Positions 1-8,053 of a stretch of DNA of 48,382 nt are shown here, piece after piece. The stretch is taken from the NCBI GenBank assembly GCA_036961445.1, contig JBALVO010000015.1:1-48382 (forward strand). The letters run 5' to 3'. The position numbers were made by a program, and so were the translations under genes. The notes beneath the pieces were generated by a model. The model did not search any database and was not told the DNA's origin. It saw only the letters and a list, made by a program, of their open reading frames with translations. The DNA is from JBALVO01 sp036961445. Lineage in GTDB: Bacteria; Pseudomonadota; Gammaproteobacteria; Pseudomonadales; Halieaceae. Each line of letters opens with the position of its first letter. Position 1 is the first letter of the stretch.

Positions 1-95
1 ATTTTCACCGCAAGTTGGGGGGCATGTTCATGCTCGCCAGCAGATTGAAGGCCAGGGTCAACGTGCACCAACTCATGCAGCGCTGGCTGGCCTGA
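1..95 (+). CDS. C-terminal end of a probable ABC1/UbiB-type kinase (partial)
   Basis: Frame 3 is open from the window edge to a TGA at 93-95 and encodes about 30 residues that include FHRKLGGMFMLASRLKARVN. From memory of the ABC1/AarF/UbiB atypical kinase family, many members end in a 'hRKLGG-hhhh-RL-ARV' helix of this kind; this was not checked by a search. The gene would converge on the acyltransferase that ends at 100, only four bases away. The catalytic domain lies outside the window, so the assignment is tentative. Confidence 0.4.
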   Translation, partial: FHRKLGGMFMLASRLKARVNVHQLMQRWLA

Positions 96-99
96 GGGC

Positions 100-1566
100 T
101 TAGCCCGCGCTTTTTTTGCGTACGCGCTTTTTGCGGCTACTTTTGTTGCCGGCCAGGGCCGCATCGCGCAATTCTTCAAACGACTCCTGCAGGCAATCAG
201 CATAAAACGCCGGGTCCGGCAGCATATCGCGACAGGCGGTAAAGGACAGGTTGATGCTGCCTTTCTTTTCCAGTACTGAACTATAGACGATATGAAACAA
301 TCCCACGTTGGGTAGCAACGGTCCCAGGCTGATGGAATCTATCAGAGCAGCGCCGCACATGTAGAGTTGAAAGGGTGCTCCCGGCACATTGGTTACGATG
401 GTATTGAACATCACGCTGGCCTCGGACAAGCCCGTGGCGCTGGCGGTGCGTATGGCCAGTGACAGCACGTTGCCGGGCATGACATCGGTTAGATCAACGG
501 CGAAACGCGGGCCCACCGCCTCGGCATAGGCTTTGGCGGACTTTGCTTCGTGGTGTACTGCAGCCAGTCGCTCGCAGGGGTCGGCAATATCGGTGCGCAG
601 GCCCACGTTCATAAAGCCCACCATATTGCCGCCGGCAGCTCTTTCTTCGGCGGAGCGCACGTCGATGGGGCAACCGGTAACCAGGGTCTGCTCGGGAAGC
701 TCGCCTTTGCTTTGCAGGTATTTGCGCAGCCCGCCGGCCACGATGGTCAGCATGGCATCGTTGATAGTAGCGCCGGGCTCGGTGTTCTTTATTGCGCGCA
801 CAGTTTCAAAATCAAACTTACGTGCTTCTACCACTCGATGCCGGGAAATCTTTCCCTGGAAACGGGTTTTCTGCTTGTCACCCAGGCTGTGAAATTGTTC
901 TTCCTTGCGCCCTCTGCGCACGCGCATAAACGCCGGACCAGCCTGTTTTACGATGTCCACAACCTGGGCGGGTTTGCGCCAGGCATCCAGATACGCCTGG
1001 CCCAGCATCCTGGTCCTGGACGGGCGCTCCACGATCCATGGCGGTGCTCGTCCGACATCCCTGATCTCGGGGGACAAGTCGTGCACGATATTCATAAACT
1101 GCGTGCCAGTGGCGCCGTCCATTGCGCAGTGATGCACCTTCAGTAGCAGCGCGAAGCAATTGTCCGGGTAGCCGGGGATATTGTTGAGACCCTCGATGAC
1201 ATACATTTCCCACATCGGTTTGTCCCGGCGCAGGGGTTGGGAATGGATGCGCGCGGCCAGGATACACAGCTGGCGCCAGTCACCGGGTTTAGGCAAGGCG
1301 ATGTGCCTGACATGGTATTCCATGTCGAAATCAGGGTCTTCTACCCAGTACGGGCGACCCAGGCCGTAGGGTACGAAGGCCAGCTTGCGACGAAAAATGG
1401 GTGACAGGTGGGCGCGACTTTCCAACATGGACAGGATTTCTTTGAAGCGGACCTTACCCTCGGCTGCGGTGGATTGGTCGTATATGCTCACGCCACCAAT
1501 ATGTTGTGGCAGGCCATCCAACTCGGCGTGCAGGAACATAGCGTCCTGTCCGGATAATTGTTGCAT
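100..1566 (-). CDS. Wax ester synthase / diacylglycerol acyltransferase (WS/DGAT family)
   Basis: Bifunctional acyltransferases of this family join acyl-CoA to a fatty alcohol or a diacylglycerol, making wax esters or triacylglycerol as storage lipid at the inner membrane. The 488-residue product begins MQQLSGQDAMFL, the usual family N-terminus, and carries the catalytic HHCAMDG (HHxxxDG) at residues 145-151. The reading frame runs 12 codons further upstream, but GAGGA lies 7 bases before the ATG at 1566, so this internal ATG is the likely start. The C-terminus is lysine/arginine-rich (SSRKKRVRKK). A hairpin terminator after nagA separates the two minus-strand genes, so this gene probably has its own promoter. 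Family confidence is high; wax ester versus triacylglycerol preference cannot be told. Confidence 0.93.
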   Translation of the reverse strand: MQQLSGQDAMFLHAELDGLPQHIGGVSIYDQSTAAEGKVRFKEILSMLESRAHLSPIFRRKLAFVPYGLGRPYWVEDPDFDMEYHVRHIALPKPGDWRQLCILAARIHSQPLRRDKPMWEMYVIEGLNNIPGYPDNCFALLLKVHHCAMDGATGTQFMNIVHDLSPEIRDVGRAPPWIVERPSRTRMLGQAYLDAWRKPAQVVDIVKQAGPAFMRVRRGRKEEQFHSLGDKQKTRFQGKISRHRVVEARKFDFETVRAIKNTEPGATINDAMLTIVAGGLRKYLQSKGELPEQTLVTGCPIDVRSAEERAAGGNMVGFMNVGLRTDIADPCERLAAVHHEAKSAKAYAEAVGPRFAVDLTDVMPGNVLSLAIRTASATGLSEASVMFNTIVTNVPGAPFQLYMCGAALIDSISLGPLLPNVGLFHIVYSSVLEKKGSINLSFTACRDMLPDPAFYADCLQESFEELRDAALAGNKSSRKKRVRKKSAG

Positions 1567-1656
1567 ACACTGGTCCTCTTCAGGCAAAGCGATAGGCAGC
1601 ACAGGATCACGGTTCTGCCGCCGCGCGTCAATACATGCACGGCGCAGATACTGCGG

Positions 1657-1680
1657 AAAAAGCCAACACGACCGCGTTGG
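1657..1680 (-). terminator. Rho-independent terminator after nagA
   Basis: On the minus strand, CCAACGCG and CGTGTTGG form a stem of about seven pairs with one G-U pair, followed by CTTTTT. It lies 23 bases past the nagA stop and should end that transcript before the acyltransferase gene. Confidence 0.6.
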
Positions 1681-1703
1681 TTTAACTAAAAAGCATGGCT
1701 GCG

Positions 1704-2864
1704 CTAATTGTGTGCTGCTCTTTGTCCCGCCACCCAGGTATTACGCACGGTGAAGTCCTGGTCAAAATGCACCAGATCTGCCTGATAACCGCTGGTGAGG
1801 CGTCCCAGGCTTGCATCCAGCTTGAGTATCGTGGCGGGGTAAAGCGAGGCCATGCGCAGGCACTCTGCTAATGGCAGGCCCACTGTTTGGTGGGTATAAC
1901 GTACAGCATCTATCATGCCAATGGCACTGCCGGCCAACACGCCTTTGGCGTTGACCAGGCGGCCTTCGGACTCGTGGATTTGCTCACCGTAGATTGCAAA
2001 AGAACGATTTTTTCCACCCACTGTGGCCATGGCATCACTGACCAGTACCAGCTTGCCCGCGGGCTTGGCGCTCAGCGCCAGTCGAATACTGGCAGGGTGC
2101 ACATGATGCCCGTCCGCGATGATCCCTGCCCATAGGTTGTCATCATCCAGGGCGGCGCCCACCGCGCCGGGCTCCCGCGATGTGAGCGGACTCATGGCAT
2201 TGAACAGGTGGGTAATACCGTGCAGACCCTGCCTGGTCGCCTGCTGAACCTGCTGGTAAGTGGCGTTGGTATGACCGGCGCAAACCAGAATGCCGGCTTC
2301 GACCAATTGCTCGATTTGTCCAGGCTGCGTGTGCTCCGGCGCCAGGGTTACTATTACGCGCAGGTCCTGTATGGCGCATAGCCATTGTATGTCCGGTGCC
2401 TGTGGTGGCCTGATCATACTGGCGTTGTGCGCACCGCATTTGGCCAGATCGAAAAATGGGCCCTCCAGGTGAATGCCCAAAATACCGTGCAGGTCATCTG
2501 CACGGGCCTGACGTATGGCGTCTACAGCAGCCTGCTGCACGGCGGGGGTGTCGCTAACCACCGTAGGTAGCATGGCGGTGGTGCCGGTCGCGCGATGTGC
2601 GGACAGCATGGTGTTGAGAGTCGCGCAACTGGGCGCATTGTTGAACAGCAGGTCACCGCCGCCGTTTACTTGAAGATCGATCAACCCGGGTGCCAGTATG
2701 CCTTGCTCCAGTACCACGGTATCCAGGCCAGCGGGACAATCCTGGACAGGTAAAAGCTGCGTCACTGTGTTAGCAACAACAATGACGCAGTGATTGTGCA
2801 AAAAGCGCTCGCCATCAAAGACGGTGGGCGCTGAGATGGCGAACCGGGTCGCGCTATTGGGCAT
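1704..2864 (-). CDS. nagA: N-acetylglucosamine-6-phosphate deacetylase
   Basis: NagA removes the acetyl group from GlcNAc-6-phosphate in the cytoplasm, in amino-sugar catabolism and peptidoglycan/chitin recycling. The 386-residue product is of normal family length and shows the amidohydrolase pattern in order: LIDLQVNGGG near residue 65, the metal-binding HLEGPF at 132-137, AGHTNA near 195, HLFNAM near 215 and VSDAMATVG near 275. The start is supported by AGGAG six bases before ATG. No nagB, nagK or PTS gene is adjacent; the upstream MFS gene, 69 bases away, could be co-transcribed, but its substrate is unknown. A short inverted repeat (2884-2903) precedes the gene and a terminator follows it. 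Confidence 0.95.
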   Translation of the reverse strand: MPNSATRFAISAPTVFDGERFLHNHCVIVVANTVTQLLPVQDCPAGLDTVVLEQGILAPGLIDLQVNGGGDLLFNNAPSCATLNTMLSAHRATGTTAMLPTVVSDTPAVQQAAVDAIRQARADDLHGILGIHLEGPFFDLAKCGAHNASMIRPPQAPDIQWLCAIQDLRVIVTLAPEHTQPGQIEQLVEAGILVCAGHTNATYQQVQQATRQGLHGITHLFNAMSPLTSREPGAVGAALDDDNLWAGIIADGHHVHPASIRLALSAKPAGKLVLVSDAMATVGGKNRSFAIYGEQIHESEGRLVNAKGVLAGSAIGMIDAVRYTHQTVGLPLAECLRMASLYPATILKLDASLGRLTSGYQADLVHFDQDFTVRNTWVAGQRAAHN

Positions 2865-2883
2865 GCTTTGCTCCTGTGAGCCT

Positions 2884-2903
2884 GCAGTTTAACCTGAAAC
2901 TGC
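2884..2903. promoter_or_regulatory. Perfect 7-bp inverted repeat upstream of nagA
   Basis: GCAGTTT and AAACTGC flank a 6-base spacer, 20 bases upstream of the nagA start and just after the MFS stop. There is no T-run, so it is either a small operator or a weak intercistronic hairpin. The binding factor, if any, is unknown. Confidence 0.3.
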
Positions 2904-2933
2904 CGGGCAACAAGCGCTTTGCCTGTGCGGTCG

Positions 2934-4160
2934 CTAGTTGGCAGAGACCGCTGTGGCGCTGCCCCTGCTGCTCTCGCGTCGAATACGCACTACCAGTGGT
3001 ATTAGCACCAGCCCCATTAACGGCGTAAATATCGCCACTAATGTCAGCAGTGTTGTACTCATACCCTGAGTATCCAGGGCAAAACCTAACACCGGGCCAG
3101 TAACAATAAATATCGCTCTGACACCCAGGCTCACCAATGAGTTCACGGTAGCGCGAAACTCACCAGGCACACGGCGGTTGAGCGCCTCGTAGAACAGGCT
3201 CATGCTGACGCCGCGAGAGAGCTGGATAGCAAAGCCGAACATCACCCCCAGCCAACCGGCACCAAAGGCCATGCCCACCAGTCCCAGTAGCGGCAGTGCG
3301 GCGACCAGGCACAGCAGTCCGCGTGTGCCCAGGCGCTTTTCCAGAGCGCCGGCATACCTCGCGCCCAGGCTGACTGTCAGTGCGAAGGCCGCCCATATAT
3401 AACCGAACCAGCCCAGGGGGATGCCCTGCAGTTCCCAGTATTTCTGGTATATCCAGAAGACATAGACCGCCAGCAAGCCAAACACGGCAATAGCAAATGC
3501 GGTCCACAGGATCACGGGCTTGCCGAACAGCAACAGGTCTACAATATGTCGGGCATTATCGCGGTGGTTGACCTGCATTGTAGGCCGGGGTACTTCCACC
3601 AGCGCCAGCCCTAACAGTAGCGGCATAAAGCCGGTAAACGCCTGCACTATTACCACGCCATCCAGAGACCACAACAATAAAACACTGGCGACCACGCCGG
3701 CTATGCCCGATGCGCCAGCTTCCACTGAAATCAGTCGACTCAAAGACTTGCCTGCACCGGCGCCGCCAGGCAGTTTGCGCTCCTGCAAGTAAACCTCTGT
3801 GTCGTACAGTAGTGCCAGGTCGGCGCCAGAGATAAGACTAAAGCCCACACCAAGAACAATTTCGTAAAATAAAAAGTCCACAAAGGTGTCGGCCCACAGC
3901 AGGGAGAAAAACCCGATGGCGTTCAGTGCTGAGCCGATCAGGATGGCCTGGCGTCTGCCCCATATATCGGCTATGTAGCCGGAGGGTACTTCACACAAAG
4001 CGATCGTCAACGCGAACATGGCCTGGGTTTGCAGCACCTGGCTCATGGACAGGCCGTAGCCCTGCAGCAATGGCACGAATATGGGGACGACCACCATAAA
4101 GCTGTGGAAGAAACCCATCATGTAGATGAGTCGAATGTTTTTGTGTATTGACCTGTTCAC
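2934..4160 (-). CDS. MFS transporter
   Basis: This is an inner-membrane major facilitator superfamily carrier of about 408 residues with a run of hydrophobic segments fitting 12 helices. The loop between helices 2 and 3 reads GYIADIWGRRQA, the family 'G-x-x-aD-x-x-GRR' signature. The frame can start at a TTG ten codons upstream, but AGGA lies 8 bases before the GTG at 4160, which I prefer. The substrate cannot be named. It lies 69 bases upstream of nagA on the same strand, which could suggest sugar uptake, but the sequence does not look to me like the typical NagP-type permeases. A strong terminator just upstream insulates it from the dioxygenase gene. Confidence 0.85.
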   Translation of the reverse strand: MNRSIHKNIRLIYMMGFFHSFMVVVPIFVPLLQGYGLSMSQVLQTQAMFALTIALCEVPSGYIADIWGRRQAILIGSALNAIGFFSLLWADTFVDFLFYEIVLGVGFSLISGADLALLYDTEVYLQERKLPGGAGAGKSLSRLISVEAGASGIAGVVASVLLLWSLDGVVIVQAFTGFMPLLLGLALVEVPRPTMQVNHRDNARHIVDLLLFGKPVILWTAFAIAVFGLLAVYVFWIYQKYWELQGIPLGWFGYIWAAFALTVSLGARYAGALEKRLGTRGLLCLVAALPLLGLVGMAFGAGWLGVMFGFAIQLSRGVSMSLFYEALNRRVPGEFRATVNSLVSLGVRAIFIVTGPVLGFALDTQGMSTTLLTLVAIFTPLMGLVLIPLVVRIRRESSRGSATAVSAN

Positions 4161-4221
4161 TGTTCTCGTCCTGGTTGGTCGAGAGCTCAAAAAGAGGAGG
4201 TATTTTTTTGCGGGAATAAAA

Positions 4222-4256
4222 AAAGGCCTCCGGAATCTGAGTTCTCGGAGGCCTTT
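4222..4256 (-). terminator. Strong rho-independent terminator downstream of the dioxygenase gene
   Basis: AAAGGCCTCCG (4222-4232) and CGGAGGCCTTT (4246-4256) are perfect 11-base complements around a 13-base loop. On the minus strand the stem is followed by a run of T residues. On the plus strand it also runs into CTTTT, so it may work in both directions. Confidence 0.85.
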
Positions 4257-4487
4257 CTTTTAAAGCGTATTTACTTTAAGTGCGTCCTTGAACCACGATG
4301 TTTGCCCACAGGCAGACCGGCTTCACGGTGATCGAACCGTGTCGCGGATAACTGCTTGCCTGTTGCATAAACAAGGGGGTCATGTGTGTCACTTAATAGT
4401 TGAATGATGAATGGTGCTCTTAAGCACGGCGCAATAGTGCTCCTTGCACTTACGCGGGTCAATTAAAGATTGCGATCTGTGAAAACT
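4257..4487 (-). other. Leader-like region before the terminator: possible small ORF or small RNA
   Basis: About 230 bases separate the dioxygenase stop from its terminator, long for a plain 3' UTR. On the minus strand an ATG at 4383 opens a 35-codon frame (ending at 4276) that reads HGSITVKPVCLWANIV near its middle. It has no good ribosome binding site and matches nothing I recognise. GTCTGCC and GGGCAAAC can also form a small hairpin. The region could be a 3' UTR-derived small RNA, a tiny gene or simply spacer. Confidence 0.25.
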
Positions 4488-5345
4488 TCACAGCTTGTGG
4501 TCTCTCTTTTCCCGGTAAGCAGGTGCGATAAAATTGCTGTCTAGCGCCTTGTTGGGGTGAGAGGCGGTCACCTGTCCCATAAAAGGGGGGTGAATTGAGT
4601 AGCCCAATAAAGATTGAATTTTGTGTGACATCTTAGCCGCCTCACGCGTAGGAATGCCCAGGAAAAAATTCTCCTGGGGTCGCGCCCAGGGCTCGCAGTA
4701 CTGATTGGAAAATGCGCGCCGCGTGCCGGTACCCTGATTGGCTCCCCCGCGATGCAATAGTGTTCCTGCAAAAACCAGGCAAGTGCCGGCAGGCATAATC
4801 ACCGGGACTGCCAGTTGCTGCATGTTGCTGGCAAATCCCGGATCGGACTCCGTACCGCCAGTCAGATAATTCCCTGCAATCTGCGCATCGTCCCACAGAT
4901 GGCTGCGCGGAATTATTTCCGTGCCGCCATTGTCTGCAGTAAAAGCTTCTACCGCAACAATGGTAGAAAGACTGATCATCGGACGGGGTCTGGGTATGGG
5001 ATAGAAGGAGTCATCCGTATGCCATGGTTGCGGCGTTTCCCCTGGGCTGATCACTATCGCCTGGCTGGCGGTGAGTAAATAGTTGGGCATAAACAGCGCA
5101 TCACACAGTGCCATGATTCGCGAATCTTCTGCGATATCCTGAAAAAGACGGTCCCGCGCCACCAGGGTGTAGATGCGCTCCGTAAGATTACCTTCAAAAT
5201 TATTGCGTCCCTGATGGCTGCCCAGCATGGCGTCATACAGCTGGTTTACTGTTACTAGCTGTGCACCAGTCAAGAAATCCGGAATCATGGCATAGCCTTG
5301 TTCCTGCAGTTGCTGCAGGAGTTGCTCATGTGTGGGGGCGGCCAT
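4488..5345 (-). CDS. Phytanoyl-CoA dioxygenase (PhyH) family oxygenase
   Basis: PhyH-family enzymes are Fe(II)/2-oxoglutarate oxygenases that hydroxylate an unactivated carbon of substrates such as branched acyl-CoA, ectoine or secondary metabolites. The 285-residue product has the iron facial triad H109-T-D111 (PWHTDDSF) and H198 (LLHRGGAN), with R209/R210 a likely 2-oxoglutarate binder. AGGAG lies 6 bases before the ATG. The gene stands alone between a terminator and a divergent promoter region shared with fhs. The fold is clear; the substrate is not. The lipid genes elsewhere in the window make an acyl substrate possible, but this is inference. Confidence 0.88.
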   Translation of the reverse strand: MAAPTHEQLLQQLQEQGYAMIPDFLTGAQLVTVNQLYDAMLGSHQGRNNFEGNLTERIYTLVARDRLFQDIAEDSRIMALCDALFMPNYLLTASQAIVISPGETPQPWHTDDSFYPIPRPRPMISLSTIVAVEAFTADNGGTEIIPRSHLWDDAQIAGNYLTGGTESDPGFASNMQQLAVPVIMPAGTCLVFAGTLLHRGGANQGTGTRRAFSNQYCEPWARPQENFFLGIPTREAAKMSHKIQSLLGYSIHPPFMGQVTASHPNKALDSNFIAPAYREKRDHKL

Positions 5346-5408
5346 GCACCACTCCTTTATTATTGTCTGGTACCGTATAGGCTACACTATCTTGCTGTGA
5401 TGGTGCAT
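5344..5408. promoter_or_regulatory. Divergent promoter region of the dioxygenase gene and fhs, bounded by an 8-bp inverted repeat
   Basis: ATGCACCA (5344-5351, overlapping the dioxygenase start) is matched by TGGTGCAT at 5401-5408. Between them TACACTAT resembles a -10 element for fhs. No convincing -35 was found. The repeat could be an operator acting on both genes, or chance. Confidence 0.3.
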
Positions 5409-5440
5409 ATCTCAAAAAAATCATAAAGGGAGTTAACACG

Positions 5441-7111
5441 ATGAAATCGGATATTGAAATTGCCAGGGAGGCTACTATGCGCCCGGTGACCGAAATTGCT
5501 GAGCGCCTGGGGATTCCATCCGCGCAGCTTGTTCCCTATGGTCATAGCAAAGCTAAAGTGTCACTGGATTATCTGGACTCATTGCGCGACCGGTCTAACG
5601 GTAAGCTGGTGCTGGTGACCGCGATGAGTCCCACGCCTGCGGGGGAGGGTAAAACCACCGTAGCGATAGGACTCACCGATGCCATGAACCGAATTGGCAA
5701 GAACGCGTCGGTGTGTTTGCGTGAACCCAGCCTTGGCCCCTGTTTTGGATTAAAGGGTGGTGCTGCCGGCGGTGGTTTTGCCCAGGTTGTTCCTATGGAG
5801 GATATCAACCTGCATTTCACCGGCGACATGCATGCGATCGGCGCTGCGCACAATTTGCTGGCGGCGATGATCGACAATTACGTTCACTGGAGCAACGATA
5901 TTCGCCTGGATCTGCGGCGAGTGACCTGGCGCCGGGCAGTGGATATTAACGATCGGCAACTGCGTCAGATTGTCACCGGTGTAGGGGGCCCTGCCAATGG
6001 CTATCCGATGGAGGGTGGCTTTGATATAACCGTGGCCTCGGAGGTAATGGCAATTTTTTGTTTGTCGCGCAACCTGCAAGACCTGCAACAACGGCTGGGC
6101 AGAATTGTGATCGGTTACACCCGAGACAAGCAGCCGGTAACTGCCACACAAATGAAAGCGCCGGGTGCCATGACCGCTTTGCTGCGCGATGCGCTAGCGC
6201 CTAATCTGGTGCAAACTCTGGAGAATAACCCGGCGTTTATTCACGGTGGCCCTTTTGCCAATATAGCCCACGGCTGCAATTCCATTATCGCCACCGAGGC
6301 GGCGCTTAAGCTTACCGATTATGTGATTACCGAAGCGGGTTTTGGCGCCGATCTGGGCGCGGAAAAATTCTTCAATATTAAGTGCCGCAAGTCAGGGTTA
6401 ACGCCAGATGCCGTGGTGATCGTGGCGACCGTACGCGCATTGAAGATGCACGGCGGGGTGCCGCGCGCGGAGTTGGACAAGGAAGATGTGGCTGCAGTAG
6501 AACGCGGTCTGGAGAATCTCGGTCGACATATTCGTAATACTGGGCAGTACGGCGTGCCACTCACGGTTGCCATCAACCACTTCAGTGCGGATTCAGAAGC
6601 GGAGATCAGCGCGATACAGTCCTATGTTGAACAGCGTGGCGTGAAAGCGTATGTCTGCAAGCACTGGTCAGATGGCGGGGCAGGGGCAACAGAGTTGGCC
6701 CAGGCGGTGGTGGATCTGACCAGTCACGGGCATTCCCAGTTTCGTACGCTGTATGATGACGATATGAGCTTGTGGGAGAAGGCCCGTGCCGTGGCCAGGT
6801 CGGTCTACGGTGCTGACGATATTGACGCGGACCAGAAAATCCGTGAACAGTTTGAGCAGTTTGAGCGCGAAGGTTATGGTCATTTCCCCATCTGTATGGC
6901 CAAGACCCAATACAGTTTTTCTACGGATCCACAATTGATGGGTGCGCCCAGTAATCACCGGGTAAAAATACGTGAGTTGGCACTGGCCGCCGGGGCAGAG
7001 TTTCTGGTGGTGGTGTGCGGAGACATTATGCGCATGCCTGGCCTACCGCGCGTTCCCGCAGCCAACAGTATCTGCGTCAATGACAAGGGGCAGATAGAAG
7101 GATTGTTTTAG
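5441..7111 (+). CDS. fhs: Formate--tetrahydrofolate ligase
   Basis: Fhs uses ATP to attach formate to tetrahydrofolate, giving 10-formyl-THF and feeding formate into one-carbon metabolism. The 556-residue product has the normal family length. TPAGEGKTT at residues 65-73 is the phosphate-binding loop, followed by the family stretch REPSLGPCFGLKGGAAGGG. The start follows GGGAG. Many gammaproteobacteria rely only on FolD for this step, so a free-standing fhs suggests an added route for using formate. The stop codon abuts the start of the HxlR regulator, so the two are almost certainly co-transcribed. Confidence 0.97.
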   Translation: MKSDIEIAREATMRPVTEIAERLGIPSAQLVPYGHSKAKVSLDYLDSLRDRSNGKLVLVTAMSPTPAGEGKTTVAIGLTDAMNRIGKNASVCLREPSLGPCFGLKGGAAGGGFAQVVPMEDINLHFTGDMHAIGAAHNLLAAMIDNYVHWSNDIRLDLRRVTWRRAVDINDRQLRQIVTGVGGPANGYPMEGGFDITVASEVMAIFCLSRNLQDLQQRLGRIVIGYTRDKQPVTATQMKAPGAMTALLRDALAPNLVQTLENNPAFIHGGPFANIAHGCNSIIATEAALKLTDYVITEAGFGADLGAEKFFNIKCRKSGLTPDAVVIVATVRALKMHGGVPRAELDKEDVAAVERGLENLGRHIRNTGQYGVPLTVAINHFSADSEAEISAIQSYVEQRGVKAYVCKHWSDGGAGATELAQAVVDLTSHGHSQFRTLYDDDMSLWEKARAVARSVYGADDIDADQKIREQFEQFEREGYGHFPICMAKTQYSFSTDPQLMGAPSNHRVKIRELALAAGAEFLVVVCGDIMRMPGLPRVPAANSICVNDKGQIEGLF

Positions 7112-8053
7112 ATGACCGAATTCACCACCAGAGCCAGTTCGATTAATCGTGCTCTGGATCAGATTGGCGATAAGTGGTGTCTGTTGATTATCCAGGAAGT
7201 GTTGTGGGGTATTAACTCCTTCAATGACATGATGAACGCTATGGGGGTCTCTCGTGGTGTGTTATCCAATCGTTTGAAGTGGCTGCAAGAGATAGGTTGC
7301 CTGCGCAAGGATGTGGAATCATTGGGTCACCGGCGACCCCTTTATCACCTGACTACCAAGTCACTGGACTTGTACGATTGCGCCATGATGGCGGTGGCCT
7401 GGGAGCGCGCCTGGTATCAGACCCCGGAGCTGGACTCGGTGGCGCTGGTTCATCTGAACTGCGGTAAGATTTTTTCGCCAGAGTTACATTGTGCAGCTTG
7501 CTCTGGCGAGGTACATGCGCAGGACGTAACTTACCAGCCTGGCCCTGGTGCAACCCGTGATATCAGGGGGAAAAAGTTAAGGCGACGCTCGTCTATCTCT
7601 ATTAAAGAAGTGCCGAGCCAGCGCAGTCTGTATAAAAACCTGATTAATATTGTCGGAGATCGCTGGACTGCAAACTTGATTGCCCTGTGTTTTCACGGCC
7701 TGAGCCGGTTTGATGAATTTCACCAGGAGCTGCCCGTGGCCACCAATATACTGTCAGATCGCTTGAAGTTACTGGTGGAGGAAGGGGTGTTACACCAGGT
7801 TGCCTATCAACAGCGACCATTGCGTTATGCGTACCGCCTGACAGAAAAAGGCAGCGGGCTTTTTCCCTGGTTTTTTACGCTGCTGCAATGGGGTGATAAG
7901 TGGTGCGACCTGCAGCAGCAGGGTAAACCCATATTGGCGACCCACACGCCCTGTGGTGAATTGTTAGTCGCCCAGGTGCGTTGCAGCGCTTGCCAGGAGG
8001 CGCTCAAGGCGCATCAGGTGCAGTTCACGCTGAACGGGGTCAAGGTCAATTAG
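7112..8053 (+). CDS. Tandem-duplicated HxlR-type transcriptional regulator
   Basis: The 313-residue protein contains two full HxlR winged-helix domains, about residues 8-105 (IGDKWCLLIIQEVLWG) and 172-270 (VGDRWTANLIALCFHG), where most family members have one of roughly 110-150 residues. Each is followed by a tail with the same motif H-x2-C-x9-C-x2-C (H114, C117, C127, C130; H278, C281, C291, C294), which looks like a small metal-binding knuckle. An internal duplication of domain plus tail is the simplest reading. HxlR proteins bind DNA as dimers, so this could act as a pseudo-dimer. ATG directly follows the fhs stop, with AAGGA upstream. The 3' end overlaps the ABC exporter gene by 8 bases, convergently. 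The effector is unknown. Confidence 0.88.
   Translation: MTEFTTRASSINRALDQIGDKWCLLIIQEVLWGINSFNDMMNAMGVSRGVLSNRLKWLQEIGCLRKDVESLGHRRPLYHLTTKSLDLYDCAMMAVAWERAWYQTPELDSVALVHLNCGKIFSPELHCAACSGEVHAQDVTYQPGPGATRDIRGKKLRRRSSISIKEVPSQRSLYKNLINIVGDRWTANLIALCFHGLSRFDEFHQELPVATNILSDRLKLLVEEGVLHQVAYQQRPLRYAYRLTEKGSGLFPWFFTLLQWGDKWCDLQQQGKPILATHTPCGELLVAQVRCSACQEALKAHQVQFTLNGVKVN

Noticed and set aside
550..1146. Long plus-strand frames inside the acyltransferase gene
   Set aside because: They lie opposite a well-supported gene and show no protein family features.
4271..4462. A 63-residue minus-strand reading frame
   Set aside because: TTG start, no ribosome binding site, and it competes with another small frame; composition gives no support.
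4257..4487. 6S RNA, because of GGTTCAAGG and small hairpins
   Set aside because: The long, nearly double-stranded 6S fold with its central bubble could not be drawn.
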